Below, in pieces: positions 27,686-35,352 of a stretch of 64,000 bases of DNA. Both the position numbers and the translations under genes were made by a program. Source of the DNA: Haliea sp. E1-2-M8 (GTDB lineage Bacteria; Pseudomonadota; Gammaproteobacteria; Pseudomonadales; Halieaceae); assembly GCF_030649675.1 (NCBI RefSeq), contig NZ_JAUTDR010000010.1:71416-135415 (forward strand), given 5' to 3'. Every line of letters begins with the position of its first letter. Within the stretch, counting starts at the first letter, position 1. The notes under the pieces were generated by a model. The model was given only the letters and a program-made list of their open reading frames with translations, had not been told where the DNA came from and did no database searches.

Positions 27686-28306
27686 GTGGAAAAGAAATCG
27701 TATATCAAGAAGCAATTACATGAGTTGTTGTATCAGGCACTCGAAACAGAGCGTGGGGGCCTGAAGATCTATGAAACCGCGCTGTCCTGTGCCCTGAACA
27801 AAGACTTGAAAACTGAATGGCAAGAATACCTGGAGCAGACGCGCACTCACGAGCAAGTCCTGTTGAAGGTCTTTGACAAACTGGGGATGGATCCGGATAC
27901 CGTGACCGCTGGACGGGAGGTGGTGGCGCACATCGGCGACTCCCTGGTCACTGCGATGGAAATGGCGAAGGCGGAAGGCGATGCCTCGGCGGCTCAACTT
28001 GTAGCGTGCGAGTGCGTGGTTCTGGCTGAAACCAAGGATCACCAGAACTGGGAGCTGATCGGACATGTGGCAGAGCACGGCAAGGGAGAGGGAACCGGCG
28101 CGCTCAAGGCAGCGTTCGAAGAGGTGGAGGAAGAGGAGGACCATCACCTCTACCACACCAAGGGGTTCACCCGCGAATTGTGGATAGAATCACTTGGCTT
28201 GCCGGCAGTTTTGCCGCCACCCGAAGAAGTAAAGAAAGTTGAAACAGCTATCGGCGCCGCGCGGGCAGAGAATCAGCGCGACGATATGCTGAACTCGAAA
28301 CACTGA
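27686..28306 (+). CDS. ferritin-like domain protein
   Basis: A 206-residue helical protein of the ferritin-like superfamily. Glu and His residues lie in helices such as ALETERGGLKIYETAL, TRTHEQVLLKVFD, CECVVLAETKDHQNWELIGH and EEEEDHHLYHTKGFTRELW, consistent with a metal-binding bundle. Its function (iron storage, peroxide defence or other) is unknown. GTG 27686 has AGGAGGA five bases upstream and is clearly better than the earlier in-frame GTG. Confidence 0.75.
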   Translation: MEKKSYIKKQLHELLYQALETERGGLKIYETALSCALNKDLKTEWQEYLEQTRTHEQVLLKVFDKLGMDPDTVTAGREVVAHIGDSLVTAMEMAKAEGDASAAQLVACECVVLAETKDHQNWELIGHVAEHGKGEGTGALKAAFEEVEEEEDHHLYHTKGFTRELWIESLGLPAVLPPPEEVKKVETAIGAARAENQRDDMLNSKH

Positions 28307-28355
28307 CAGATCCTGCAAGCAGTTTGCGACAGGGTCTGCACGACCCAGACATGAA

Positions 28356-28383
28356 AACGGCAGGGGCTTGCGCCACTGCCGTT
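28356..28383. terminator. possible hairpin terminator between convergent genes
   Basis: AACGGCAG at 28356 and CTGCCGTT at 28376 form an 8-bp stem with a 12-base loop, between the ferritin-like and PRC-barrel genes that converge here. No run of T follows, so termination would be weak. Confidence 0.4.
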
Positions 28384-28418
28384 CACTTATGCCACTAGTT
28401 TGTGGTTAGTGTTGCAGA

Positions 28419-28976
28419 TCACTCCTCCATTTCAAACTCTGGCGCAGAGCGCAGATCTTCACGAGTCATGTCAATTGTCAGCACCTGCTCATCATCCTTG
28501 CTCGTTTTGGTTACGCGATCCCAGCTAATAGCCACGTTCTTCTCGCCCATGCCCAGGAATCCGCCGACACCGACTACAATTGCCACAATCTGGCCATTCT
28601 CGTCAACAATCAGGTCTTCCACCGGGCCCACATCCTTGTCAATAGCGGTGCTGACTTCCGCACCGATCAGAGCGCTGGCCCGCATACCATTGGCTGGAAT
28701 AGATGCCATATGGTCTCGGTTTTGCATGTGAGACTTGTCGCCCATTTTCCGCTGGTCCGCCGCTTCCTGCGAATCAGATTTTCCCATGCGCTGAGAGTTG
28801 AGGTCACCTTGTGTAGACCTGGTAGTGGATTGCATGGTGCCCTGGTCACGCTGAGTGCTTTGCTCGTTTCTGTCAATTTCCTGGCCAGCAGCTTGTTGAG
28901 CCAGCACAGAACCTGCACCGAATGTGATAACCGGTGTGACCAGTGCGCAAAAGGCAAATGAGTGTAGCTTGTTCAT
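28419..28976 (-). CDS. exported PRC-barrel domain protein
   Basis: A 185-residue protein with a signal peptide (cleavage after VLA, before QQAAG). A polar, Gln/Ser/Asp-rich linker of about 65 residues precedes one PRC-barrel domain (LIGAEVSTAIDKDVGPVEDLIVD, then GGFLGMGEKNVAISWD). It resembles the cytoplasmic PRC protein at 15864 but is exported and so acts in the periplasm. No reaction is known. Confidence 0.85.
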   Translation of the reverse strand: MNKLHSFAFCALVTPVITFGAGSVLAQQAAGQEIDRNEQSTQRDQGTMQSTTRSTQGDLNSQRMGKSDSQEAADQRKMGDKSHMQNRDHMASIPANGMRASALIGAEVSTAIDKDVGPVEDLIVDENGQIVAIVVGVGGFLGMGEKNVAISWDRVTKTSKDDEQVLTIDMTREDLRSAPEFEMEE

Positions 28977-29248
28977 ATGAATCTCCTCGAAATCATGCGT
29001 TTTAGCGGGACAGAGAGTCCTGGTTGCACGCTGCATTCCAACTTTTGGTTCCCAACAACATTGCTGGGAATCGTACTGAATTACCAAACATGTTCTGGCA
29101 CTCAGGATGAGGTTGTAAGGTACGCTGCGGAACTTGCACAGTCGGTTCGGTGGCGCACCAAGACGCGAGCAGGGAAATGACCCGCTCAGGAAAATCGGCG
29201 ATTAATGTGCTACGGTGACAGCTGCGTTGTGCAGACGGAGGACTATCC

Positions 29249-29458
29249 ATGAGTCATATTTACAAAGTTATCGACATCGTCGGATCATCACCCAGTTCGA
29301 TAGAGGATGCGATCGACCAGGCCATTGCACGCACCTCGGACACTGTTAAAAACGTCGAGTGGTTTCAGGTGGACCAGGTGCGGGGCCATGTCGAAAACGG
29401 CAAGGTGGGCCATTATCAGGTGGCAATCAAACTTGGCTTCAGGCTGGACGAGAAGTAG
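29249..29458 (+). CDS. dodecin family flavin-binding protein
   Basis: A 69-residue protein matching dodecin along its full length, from YKVIDIVGSSPSSIEDAI to WFQVDQVRGHVENGKVGHYQVAIKLGF. Dodecins form hollow dodecamers that store FMN/FAD or lumichrome. The conserved Trp of the flavin site is present. A GGAGGA lies eight bases before the ATG. Confidence 0.93.
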   Translation: MSHIYKVIDIVGSSPSSIEDAIDQAIARTSDTVKNVEWFQVDQVRGHVENGKVGHYQVAIKLGFRLDEK

Positions 29459-29504
29459 CCGCAGCCGGGCGCACATTACGAAGGGCGGTCAAGCCGCCGC
29501 TCCG

Positions 29505-29873
29505 TCAATTCAGCTTCAGTTCAGGAAATTCCTGTCGGAACTTCTGCTCGGCGTCTTCCACCAGCTGTTCGCCCTCGCTCACTTCATTGCGACCGCGCGC
29601 TACCTGTGCGCGGGCTTTTTCCATCTCCCGTTCCGCTTCTCGCATGCGTCGCTCGCCTTCATCGACCCTGCGGGTGCCGGTAGCAATGAGCGCACCGCCT
29701 TGTTCCCACTGTTGAGCCAGTGAGCTCTTCAGGTCCGCCTCTCGCTGTATGTCGGCCGCGTGACCGCGCATGCGATCAGCAACGGTCGGCTCGGCTGGCT
29801 TGCTGGCGCAACCGGTGACGATTACTGCACCAATGGCTATTGGTAGCAACGGAACTGTTTTGAGCAGTTTCAT
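29505..29873 (-). CDS. coiled-coil lipoprotein
   Basis: A 122-residue lipoprotein with lipobox VTGC at residues 19-22. The mature part is mostly an Arg/Glu-rich helix (MRGHAADIQREADL, RRVDEGERRMREAEREMEKARAQVARG) likely to form a coiled coil. It resembles a periplasmic spacer-type lipoprotein. The partner is unknown. Confidence 0.75.
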   Translation of the reverse strand: MKLLKTVPLLPIAIGAVIVTGCASKPAEPTVADRMRGHAADIQREADLKSSLAQQWEQGGALIATGTRRVDEGERRMREAEREMEKARAQVARGRNEVSEGEQLVEDAEQKFRQEFPELKLN

Positions 29874-30064
29874 GGAAACCCCCTGTCAGGTGAATTACAT
29901 GGAGGGCTCATGATAACGTGTCATTGCCGGAGAAAAAAAGTTGGCAGACTAACTTCGGCTCCGGGAGCAGTGCGTGGAACCACGTCCCTGTACCCCCGTT
30001 AGCCCCATCGACAAGCGATTCCGGTGTGTGAGGTGGGGCGGGGAGAATTCCTGCCTTGCTTGCC

Positions 30065-30271
30065 TCAGGATTTGCCGGACATCAGCAGACCAACTCCGGC
30101 CGCGACAGAAGCGCCGCCAAGAATCAGGTACCAGGTGGTTGCGTCAGTGAAGCGGCCGGTCACTGCCTCCGTCAGCTGGTCACCCAGACTTTGGGATGAT
30201 TGGTAAGCGAAAAACAGCAGGATCACGCCCACCACAAGTAGTACAAGAGACAGAACACGATTATTCGGCAT
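30065..30271 (-). CDS. DUF3185 family membrane protein
   Basis: A 68-residue protein with two membrane helices (RVLSLVLLVVGVILLFFAY and WYLILGGASVAAGVGLLMSG) joined by a polar SSQSLGDQLTEAVTGRFT loop, the DUF3185 pattern. Function unknown. ATG 30271 follows AGGAAGAG. A 7-bp inverted repeat (GTGGGAT at 30286, ATCCCAC at 30304) lies just upstream. Confidence 0.8.
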   Translation of the reverse strand: MPNNRVLSLVLLVVGVILLFFAYQSSQSLGDQLTEAVTGRFTDATTWYLILGGASVAAGVGLLMSGKS

Positions 30272-30457
30272 TGTTTTCTCTTCCTGTGGGATGAGGGAGC
30301 AGTATCCCACTATTTAGTCATATGCAGTAGTAGGACTCGCGGTAGCAATGGCAATGCCGTTGATCTTCACCCGCATGACATGGCGTATCATGGATAATGC
30401 TCGCAACGACCATACCGCGATTGGGGGCGCCGTCCCGGATCGCGAAAAGGAGGAAAG

Positions 30458-31552
30458 GTGACTGCAGCAACTCAGGATTTCATCGTCAACCGTACCGATC
30501 TCACCCAGGCCCGATGGGTGAGGGGGCCTGCGCCGACCGAGGTCGCGCTCGACCAGGGCCAGGTGCTCGTGGAGATAGAAAAGTTCGCCTTTACCGCCAA
30601 TAACATTACCTATGCGGTAGCTGGCGACATGCTGAACTACTGGGCGTTTTTCCCCGCCGAGGCTGGCTGGGGCCGGATTCCGGTCTGGGGCTATGCGACA
30701 GTCGTGCGTTCGCGCTGTGACGAGATTGCGGAGGGAGGAAGGCTCTACGGCTATTTCCCGATGTCGTCTCATCTGGTTATGCAGCCTGAGTCGGTGACAC
30801 CCGGTTCTTTCCTTGACCTTTACCAACAGCGGCGCGAGTTGCACCCGGTCTACAATACCTACAGTCGGCTGCAATCGGGCAGTGCAGCACCGTCGGTCCT
30901 GGACGATTTGCGGCCACTTCTGAGCCCCCTCTACACCACTTCATTCCTGATCGACGACTGGCTTGCCGACAATGACTTTTTTGGCGCAACCCAGGCCCTG
31001 TTGCTGAGTGCCTCGTCAAAGACCGGGTTCGGGCTGGCTTTTGCTCTGTCCCAGAGGCGATCACAGGGGCCCGCGGTACTCGGCCTTACCTCACCGGGCA
31101 ATATCGCGTTTGTTGAGAGCCTCGGCTGCTATGACTCGGTCCTCGCCTATGACAGCATTGCCACGCTGGATGCCAGCCGGTCGACCCTGGTGGTCGACTT
31201 CGCGGGCGATGGCGATGTGCTGGCGTCCGTGCACCGGCATTTTGGCGACGGGCTGGTCGAGAGCACCCAGGTCGGCCTGTCGCACTGGGATGCGCCCCGG
31301 CCGCCAGCGGATCTGCCCGGCGCCAAGCCGCACCTGTTCTTTGCTCCGGACCAGGCGCGCAAGCGCATGCAGGAATGGGGCAGGGAGGGCTTCGATACCA
31401 GACTCGGCGAAAGTTGGCGCGCCTTCGCTGCCAGGGCGGCGGACTGGATATCGATCGAACACGGCACGGGGCCTGATGCGATTTCGAAGGTCTATTCGGA
31501 AACGCTGGCTGGGCACATCAATCCGGCTGTCGGCAATATGCTTTCTCCCTGA
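30458..31552 (+). CDS. DUF2855 family protein
   Basis: A 364-residue cytoplasmic protein of the DUF2855 family, which resembles the medium-chain reductase fold (VLVEIEKFAFTANNITYAV and WGRIPVWGYATVV in the N-terminal half; a nucleotide-fold-like ALLLSASSKTGFGLAF near the middle). No activity has been assigned to the family. The start GTG 30458 lies directly after AAAGGAGGAAAG. Confidence 0.82.
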   Translation: MTAATQDFIVNRTDLTQARWVRGPAPTEVALDQGQVLVEIEKFAFTANNITYAVAGDMLNYWAFFPAEAGWGRIPVWGYATVVRSRCDEIAEGGRLYGYFPMSSHLVMQPESVTPGSFLDLYQQRRELHPVYNTYSRLQSGSAAPSVLDDLRPLLSPLYTTSFLIDDWLADNDFFGATQALLLSASSKTGFGLAFALSQRRSQGPAVLGLTSPGNIAFVESLGCYDSVLAYDSIATLDASRSTLVVDFAGDGDVLASVHRHFGDGLVESTQVGLSHWDAPRPPADLPGAKPHLFFAPDQARKRMQEWGREGFDTRLGESWRAFAARAADWISIEHGTGPDAISKVYSETLAGHINPAVGNMLSP

Positions 31553-31608
31553 TCAGGGTGGGGAGCTCCTTCGGCAGGCCGCCGGGTGCGGAGCGATATC
31601 ATCCCCGG

Positions 31609-31614
31609 TACAAT
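31609..31614 (+). promoter_or_regulatory. candidate -10 box for kinase-fusion gene
   Basis: TACAAT lies 57 bases before ATG 31672. The -35 region is poor. Listed because it recurs before several genes in the window. Confidence 0.3.
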
Positions 31615-31671
31615 GCGCAGTTCGTTACGCAAGCCTGTCTCCGAATACCCTCCTGCAACAAGAGAGAATCT

Positions 31672-32715
31672 ATGACCGAAGCCACACAACTCCCCATCAA
31701 TTCACTATTTATCGAAGTAACCGGGTCTGGCCTGCCCGAAGTTGACGGCCTGTATGTCCCTTCAGAAGCCCCTCCCGCGAAGTCGGAATCCGGCACCGTG
31801 TCCAGTCAGGGCTACTGGAATGGTAAAATGGCCTGGGATCGCGCTGACGGGAAGGCGGCCAGAAGCCCCGCGCTCTCCTATTCCAACAGCTACAAATCCT
31901 GGCGTATCTCCCGGCTCGATGGTCATCTTGCCTACGAAATCACCTGCGACGACGAACTGCCGCCAACCGACCGGGAGTGGAATGTCTACAAGATGGGTCT
32001 CGCGCCCGCTCCCCGGGTGGTGATCCACTACGTCTATCCGAGAGAACCCTGCCCGCAACCCAACGTGGTCTATGTGCTCGGTGGACCGGGTGCCGGCAAG
32101 GGCACCATGTGTGAGCTGGCGGAAATTCAACTGGGCTGGACGCACCTGTCCACCGGCAATCTGCTGCGTGCGGAACAGGAGGCCGGTGGTCCGACCACTG
32201 AAATTATCAAGAAATACATCGCCGCCGGTAAACTGGTTCCCAATGAAATCGTGGTACGTTTGCTGAAAGATGCGATGGAAACGACCACCCGCACCACCGG
32301 AAAGCGGAACTTCCTGATCGATGGCTTTCCCCGTTCGCTGTCCAACCTGGAGGCGTGGTACGAGGTTTTCGGCCGCGAAACGGAGCTTCCCACCATGCTC
32401 TACTTTGAGTGCCCGTTCGAGGTTCTCGAACAGCGGATTCTGGGTCGAGCGCGATACTCTGGCCGGGCGGATGACAACGTCGAGGCCATGAAGCTGAGGT
32501 TTGACACATTCAAGGAAGAAACTCTACCCACCGTCGACCTGTTCAGAAGCAAGGGCAAGTGTGTTGAACTCGACACCAGCCAGGATCGCGAAACGGTCTA
32601 TTCTCTGCTCCGCGACCAATTGGCCCCGCATACGGATGCCGAGCTGATGGCGCAGCCCCTGAGCGAGCAAGCGGAAATTCTGCTCGGCCTGCGGCCTTAT
32701 CCGAACAGCGCGTGA
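31672..32715 (+). CDS. UMP-CMP/adenylate-kinase-like protein with extra N-terminal domain
   Basis: A 347-residue protein. Residues from about 128 form a complete nucleoside-monophosphate kinase of the eukaryotic UMP-CMP/AK1 type: P-loop GGPGAGKGT with K143, THLSTGNLLRAE, NFLIDGFPRS, and the short-lid RILGRARYSGRADDN. It would transfer phosphate from ATP to a nucleoside monophosphate. Residues 1-127 form a separate domain (SGLPEVDGLYVPS, YWNGKMAWDR, SWRISRLDGHLAYEI) that I do not recognise. Its repeated Trp/Tyr-rich strands suggest a beta-sheet module. Ordinary bacterial Adk is about 215 residues. Confidence 0.8.
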   Translation: MTEATQLPINSLFIEVTGSGLPEVDGLYVPSEAPPAKSESGTVSSQGYWNGKMAWDRADGKAARSPALSYSNSYKSWRISRLDGHLAYEITCDDELPPTDREWNVYKMGLAPAPRVVIHYVYPREPCPQPNVVYVLGGPGAGKGTMCELAEIQLGWTHLSTGNLLRAEQEAGGPTTEIIKKYIAAGKLVPNEIVVRLLKDAMETTTRTTGKRNFLIDGFPRSLSNLEAWYEVFGRETELPTMLYFECPFEVLEQRILGRARYSGRADDNVEAMKLRFDTFKEETLPTVDLFRSKGKCVELDTSQDRETVYSLLRDQLAPHTDAELMAQPLSEQAEILLGLRPYPNSA

Positions 32716-33145
32716 GACGCTTTAACTAATTATCCCTGTGCCCGCACCAGGGGAGGCAGATAGTGCAATTTGCCCACTGCGCCGGTAGAATCGCTGCTTT
32801 TTTGAGCAGACTCCCGGATATTCTCCATGAAGCTTCTGAAAGAACTGGTCCACCCCGAGCTCGCCACTCGGGAGGGCCGAACGACCTCATGCACATGACA
32901 TCGCACTTTTTTGTCTGTGATGTTGCGCCCCAACTGTCGGCCGTGCGGATGGAAAGCTATGAGATCGCCAACGGCATGAGGCCGATCTGGATTTCGGTCA
33001 TGGAGGCGATGCACCACAACTGTCAGGTAATGTCACGACAGGAGAAATCCATGGGTCAATCGATTCAGCGCGAGACTTTCATGCTCGAGCAAATCGCCCT
33101 TGAGCTTGTGGCAGAGGCTGCTTAAAGCGTATTCAGGGACCACGG
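32716..33145. other. intergenic or decayed region with a doubtful small frame
   Basis: About 430 bases between the kinase-fusion gene and the broken helicase. A CCCTG/CAGGG short inverted repeat lies near 32741-32759, and CTGCT/AGCAG flank a T tract near 32800. The only long frame is given separately with low confidence. The next gene downstream is degraded, so this may also be decaying sequence. Confidence 0.35.
32763..33125 (+). CDS. hypothetical protein, doubtful
   Basis: An open frame of 120 codons from a GTG. Its last 50 residues (IWISVMEAMHHNCQVMSRQEKSMGQSIQRETFMLEQIALELV) look like a plausible amphipathic helix, while the first 40 are unlike a normal protein start. A shorter product from ATG 32889 is possible. 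I recognise no family. It could be a small helical protein or a decayed fragment. Confidence 0.3.
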   Translation: MQFAHCAGRIAAFLSRLPDILHEASERTGPPRARHSGGPNDLMHMTSHFFVCDVAPQLSAVRMESYEIANGMRPIWISVMEAMHHNCQVMSRQEKSMGQSIQRETFMLEQIALELVAEAA

Positions 33146-34694
33146 ATGACGACTATTGAGATAGAGGAAAAAAGCCGGTTAAAGGACTGCAAGGTGAGCA
33201 TCCGCGACGCCCTTGCAAGCATCGATATTCGCCTGCGTGAATACGCGCAGGAAATTCAGACCCGCAAGGAATACATGTGGGATGCACGGCGCGATATGGA
33301 TCATATCGAGAAAATAGCGGTGCGCCAGACTATTGAGCAGACCCTCGATTCCGCTGAAGTCCTCAAGGAGCAGCGGGATAAACTAGTAAAGCTGACGCAG
33401 TCTCCCTACTTTGGACGTTTCGATTTCATCAAGCCTGGTGAGACCAAAGGCGAGCCGGTCTATGTCGGAGTCCACCATTCCCTGGACGAAGCCAGGCGTG
33501 CCACATTGGTCTATGGTCGATGATGTGCTGCAGGACGAGCTCAGCCGCGCCAGTAGCGACGATGGCATGAAGAATAATATTGTCGCAACCATCCAGCGAG
33601 ACCAGAATGCGATCATCCGCAACGACGACGCCCACACCCTGATTATCCAGGGCGTTGCCGGTTCTGGGAAGACCTCCATAGCGCTGCACCGTATTGCCTA
33701 CCTGCTGTACCGGTTCAAGGACACCCTGAGTTCCGACGATATTCTGATCATCTCACCCAACCGGGTATTCGCGGACTATATCGGCAACGTGCTGCCGGAA
33801 CTCGGCGAAGAGCAGGTGGCGGAGATTGGGATGGAGACTCTGGCCACTGAGTTGCTGGATCACCAGTACCGGTTTCAGAGCTTCTTTGAGCAGACTACGA
33901 GCTTGTTGGAAAGCGGTGATGAAACGCTCAGGGCGCGTATCACCGCCAAGGCCTCCCCAGGATTTCTGCATACCATTGATCGCTATGTGGATCATCTGGA
34001 GAAAAAGTCTTTTCAGGCTGTGCAGTGGAACACGGGTCGCAAGATTGTTCCCGACTGGTTCTTCGCCGAAGCCTGGCAGAAGCATCCGGGTGTCGACCTG
34101 ATCGAGCGTATCGCCAGGGTCGTCAAGGCTACCGAAAGCCAGATTGGATTTCACTACAACTATGATCTGCGCACTGAACTCACCAAAAGTTTTCGCTCAA
34201 CCTGGGAAATCATGCAGCTTGCGCTGGCCATCGCCCCCAATCCGGAGCTGGAGGCCATGGAGCGTCATGGCGAGAACCCTCGGCTTCTCCGCTGCGCTGG
34301 CACCAGGGGTATGGTAATACGGTTGCGCGAGGAGATTGATGCCTTCGATGAGTCCGCTCACCACAGCCTCGCTATAATCGTCAAAACCCAGAAGCAGGCC
34401 AACCGGCTGCACAAGTCGCTTGTTGATGCCACGTTGGGTGTGCGTCTCCTCGCGGCCGAGAGCACTGGATTCTCCTCCGGTGTGATCATTTGCTCTGCAC
34501 ATATGGCCAAGGGCCTGGAACTCGACCGCGTGATTATCGCCGACGTCAGCGCCAGCAACTTTCACACCGAGATGGATCGTCACCTGCTCTACGTAGCCTG
34601 CACCCGCGCCATGCATAGACTCGTCTTATTCTTCACCGGCGACCCCAGTCCTTTTATTCAACCGCAATTACCGGGCGGTACTGAGCCATGCTAA
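33146..34694 (+). pseudogene. broken HelD/HelR-type UvrD-like helicase
   Basis: The first 125 codons match the N-terminal coiled coil of HelD-type RNA-polymerase-recycling helicases and end SPYFGRFDFIKPG...LVYGR, then stop at 33523. Homology resumes at about 33515 in another frame with VDDVLQDELSRAS and runs to 34694. The P-loop GVAGSGKTSIALHR, FRSTWEIMQLAL, AHMAKGLELDRVII and LLYVACTRAMHRL are kept. Two segments are missing: the WRAP region at the frame junction, and an in-frame piece before FRSTWEIM that should carry the Walker B motif (DEMQD type). The product could not hydrolyse ATP normally. Confidence 0.85.
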
Positions 34695-35335
34695 TGCACG
34701 ATAACGCAATGTCGGCCCCATCCATGATGGAGGGGATCTCGGTATTGCATGAAATTCGTCTCGACCATGTATTGCGCCGCGTTCGCGCCAGCGGGGCACG
34801 CCGCGTTCTCGACCTCGGCTGTGGTTCGGGGCTGTTGTTACACCGTCTGGCAGTGGAAACACAGTTTGACAGTGTCGTGGGCCTGGAGACCTGTCCCCGC
34901 GCCCTGACCAAGGCTCGGCAATTGTTGGCGGATCACCCGCAGGGGCCGTTTCCTCACCTGAGGCTAATCAATGGCTCCTACACTGAACCGCAGCCGGCAC
35001 TTCGCGATTACGATGTCGCCGTAATGGTGGAAACTATCGAGCACGTCAAGCCGAACTTGCTGTCGGCTGTGGAGCAAAGTGTGTTTGGGCAGATGCGGCC
35101 ACGGGTGGTTTACCTGACTACGCCCAACCGGGAATATAATCCGCTGTTCGGTTTGCATCCCGGCGAATTTCGCGAGGCCGATCACAAATTCGAGTGGGAT
35201 AGAGCAAGGTTTGGGCAGTGGGCACACGGGGTGGCCCGGCGCAACGGCTACCGGGTGGTATTGGGCGGCATAGGCGACCAAGACCCGGAGCTTGGCCCGC
35301 CAACCCAAACTGCTTACTTTTCAATTGTTGACTGA
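34688..35335 (+). CDS. Hen1-type small-RNA 3'-terminal 2'-O-methyltransferase domain protein
   Basis: A 215-residue class I SAM methyltransferase. Motif I is VLDLGCGSGLLL (residues 40-51). The Hen1 metal site is visible as ETIEH (E115, E118, H119) plus H166 in READHKFEW. LTTPNREYN and GPPTQTAYFSIVD complete the Hen1 signature. Hen1 adds a 2'-O-methyl group to RNA 3' ends. Bacterial Hen1 usually has an extra N-terminal domain and a neighbouring Pnkp; both are absent here, as in the single-domain eukaryotic-like forms. The gene overlaps the helicase remnant by seven bases. In-frame ATGs at 34709 and 34724 could also be starts. Confidence 0.82.
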   Translation: MLMHDNAMSAPSMMEGISVLHEIRLDHVLRRVRASGARRVLDLGCGSGLLLHRLAVETQFDSVVGLETCPRALTKARQLLADHPQGPFPHLRLINGSYTEPQPALRDYDVAVMVETIEHVKPNLLSAVEQSVFGQMRPRVVYLTTPNREYNPLFGLHPGEFREADHKFEWDRARFGQWAHGVARRNGYRVVLGGIGDQDPELGPPTQTAYFSIVD

Positions 35336-35352
35336 GTGCAACAGGAGCTGCA

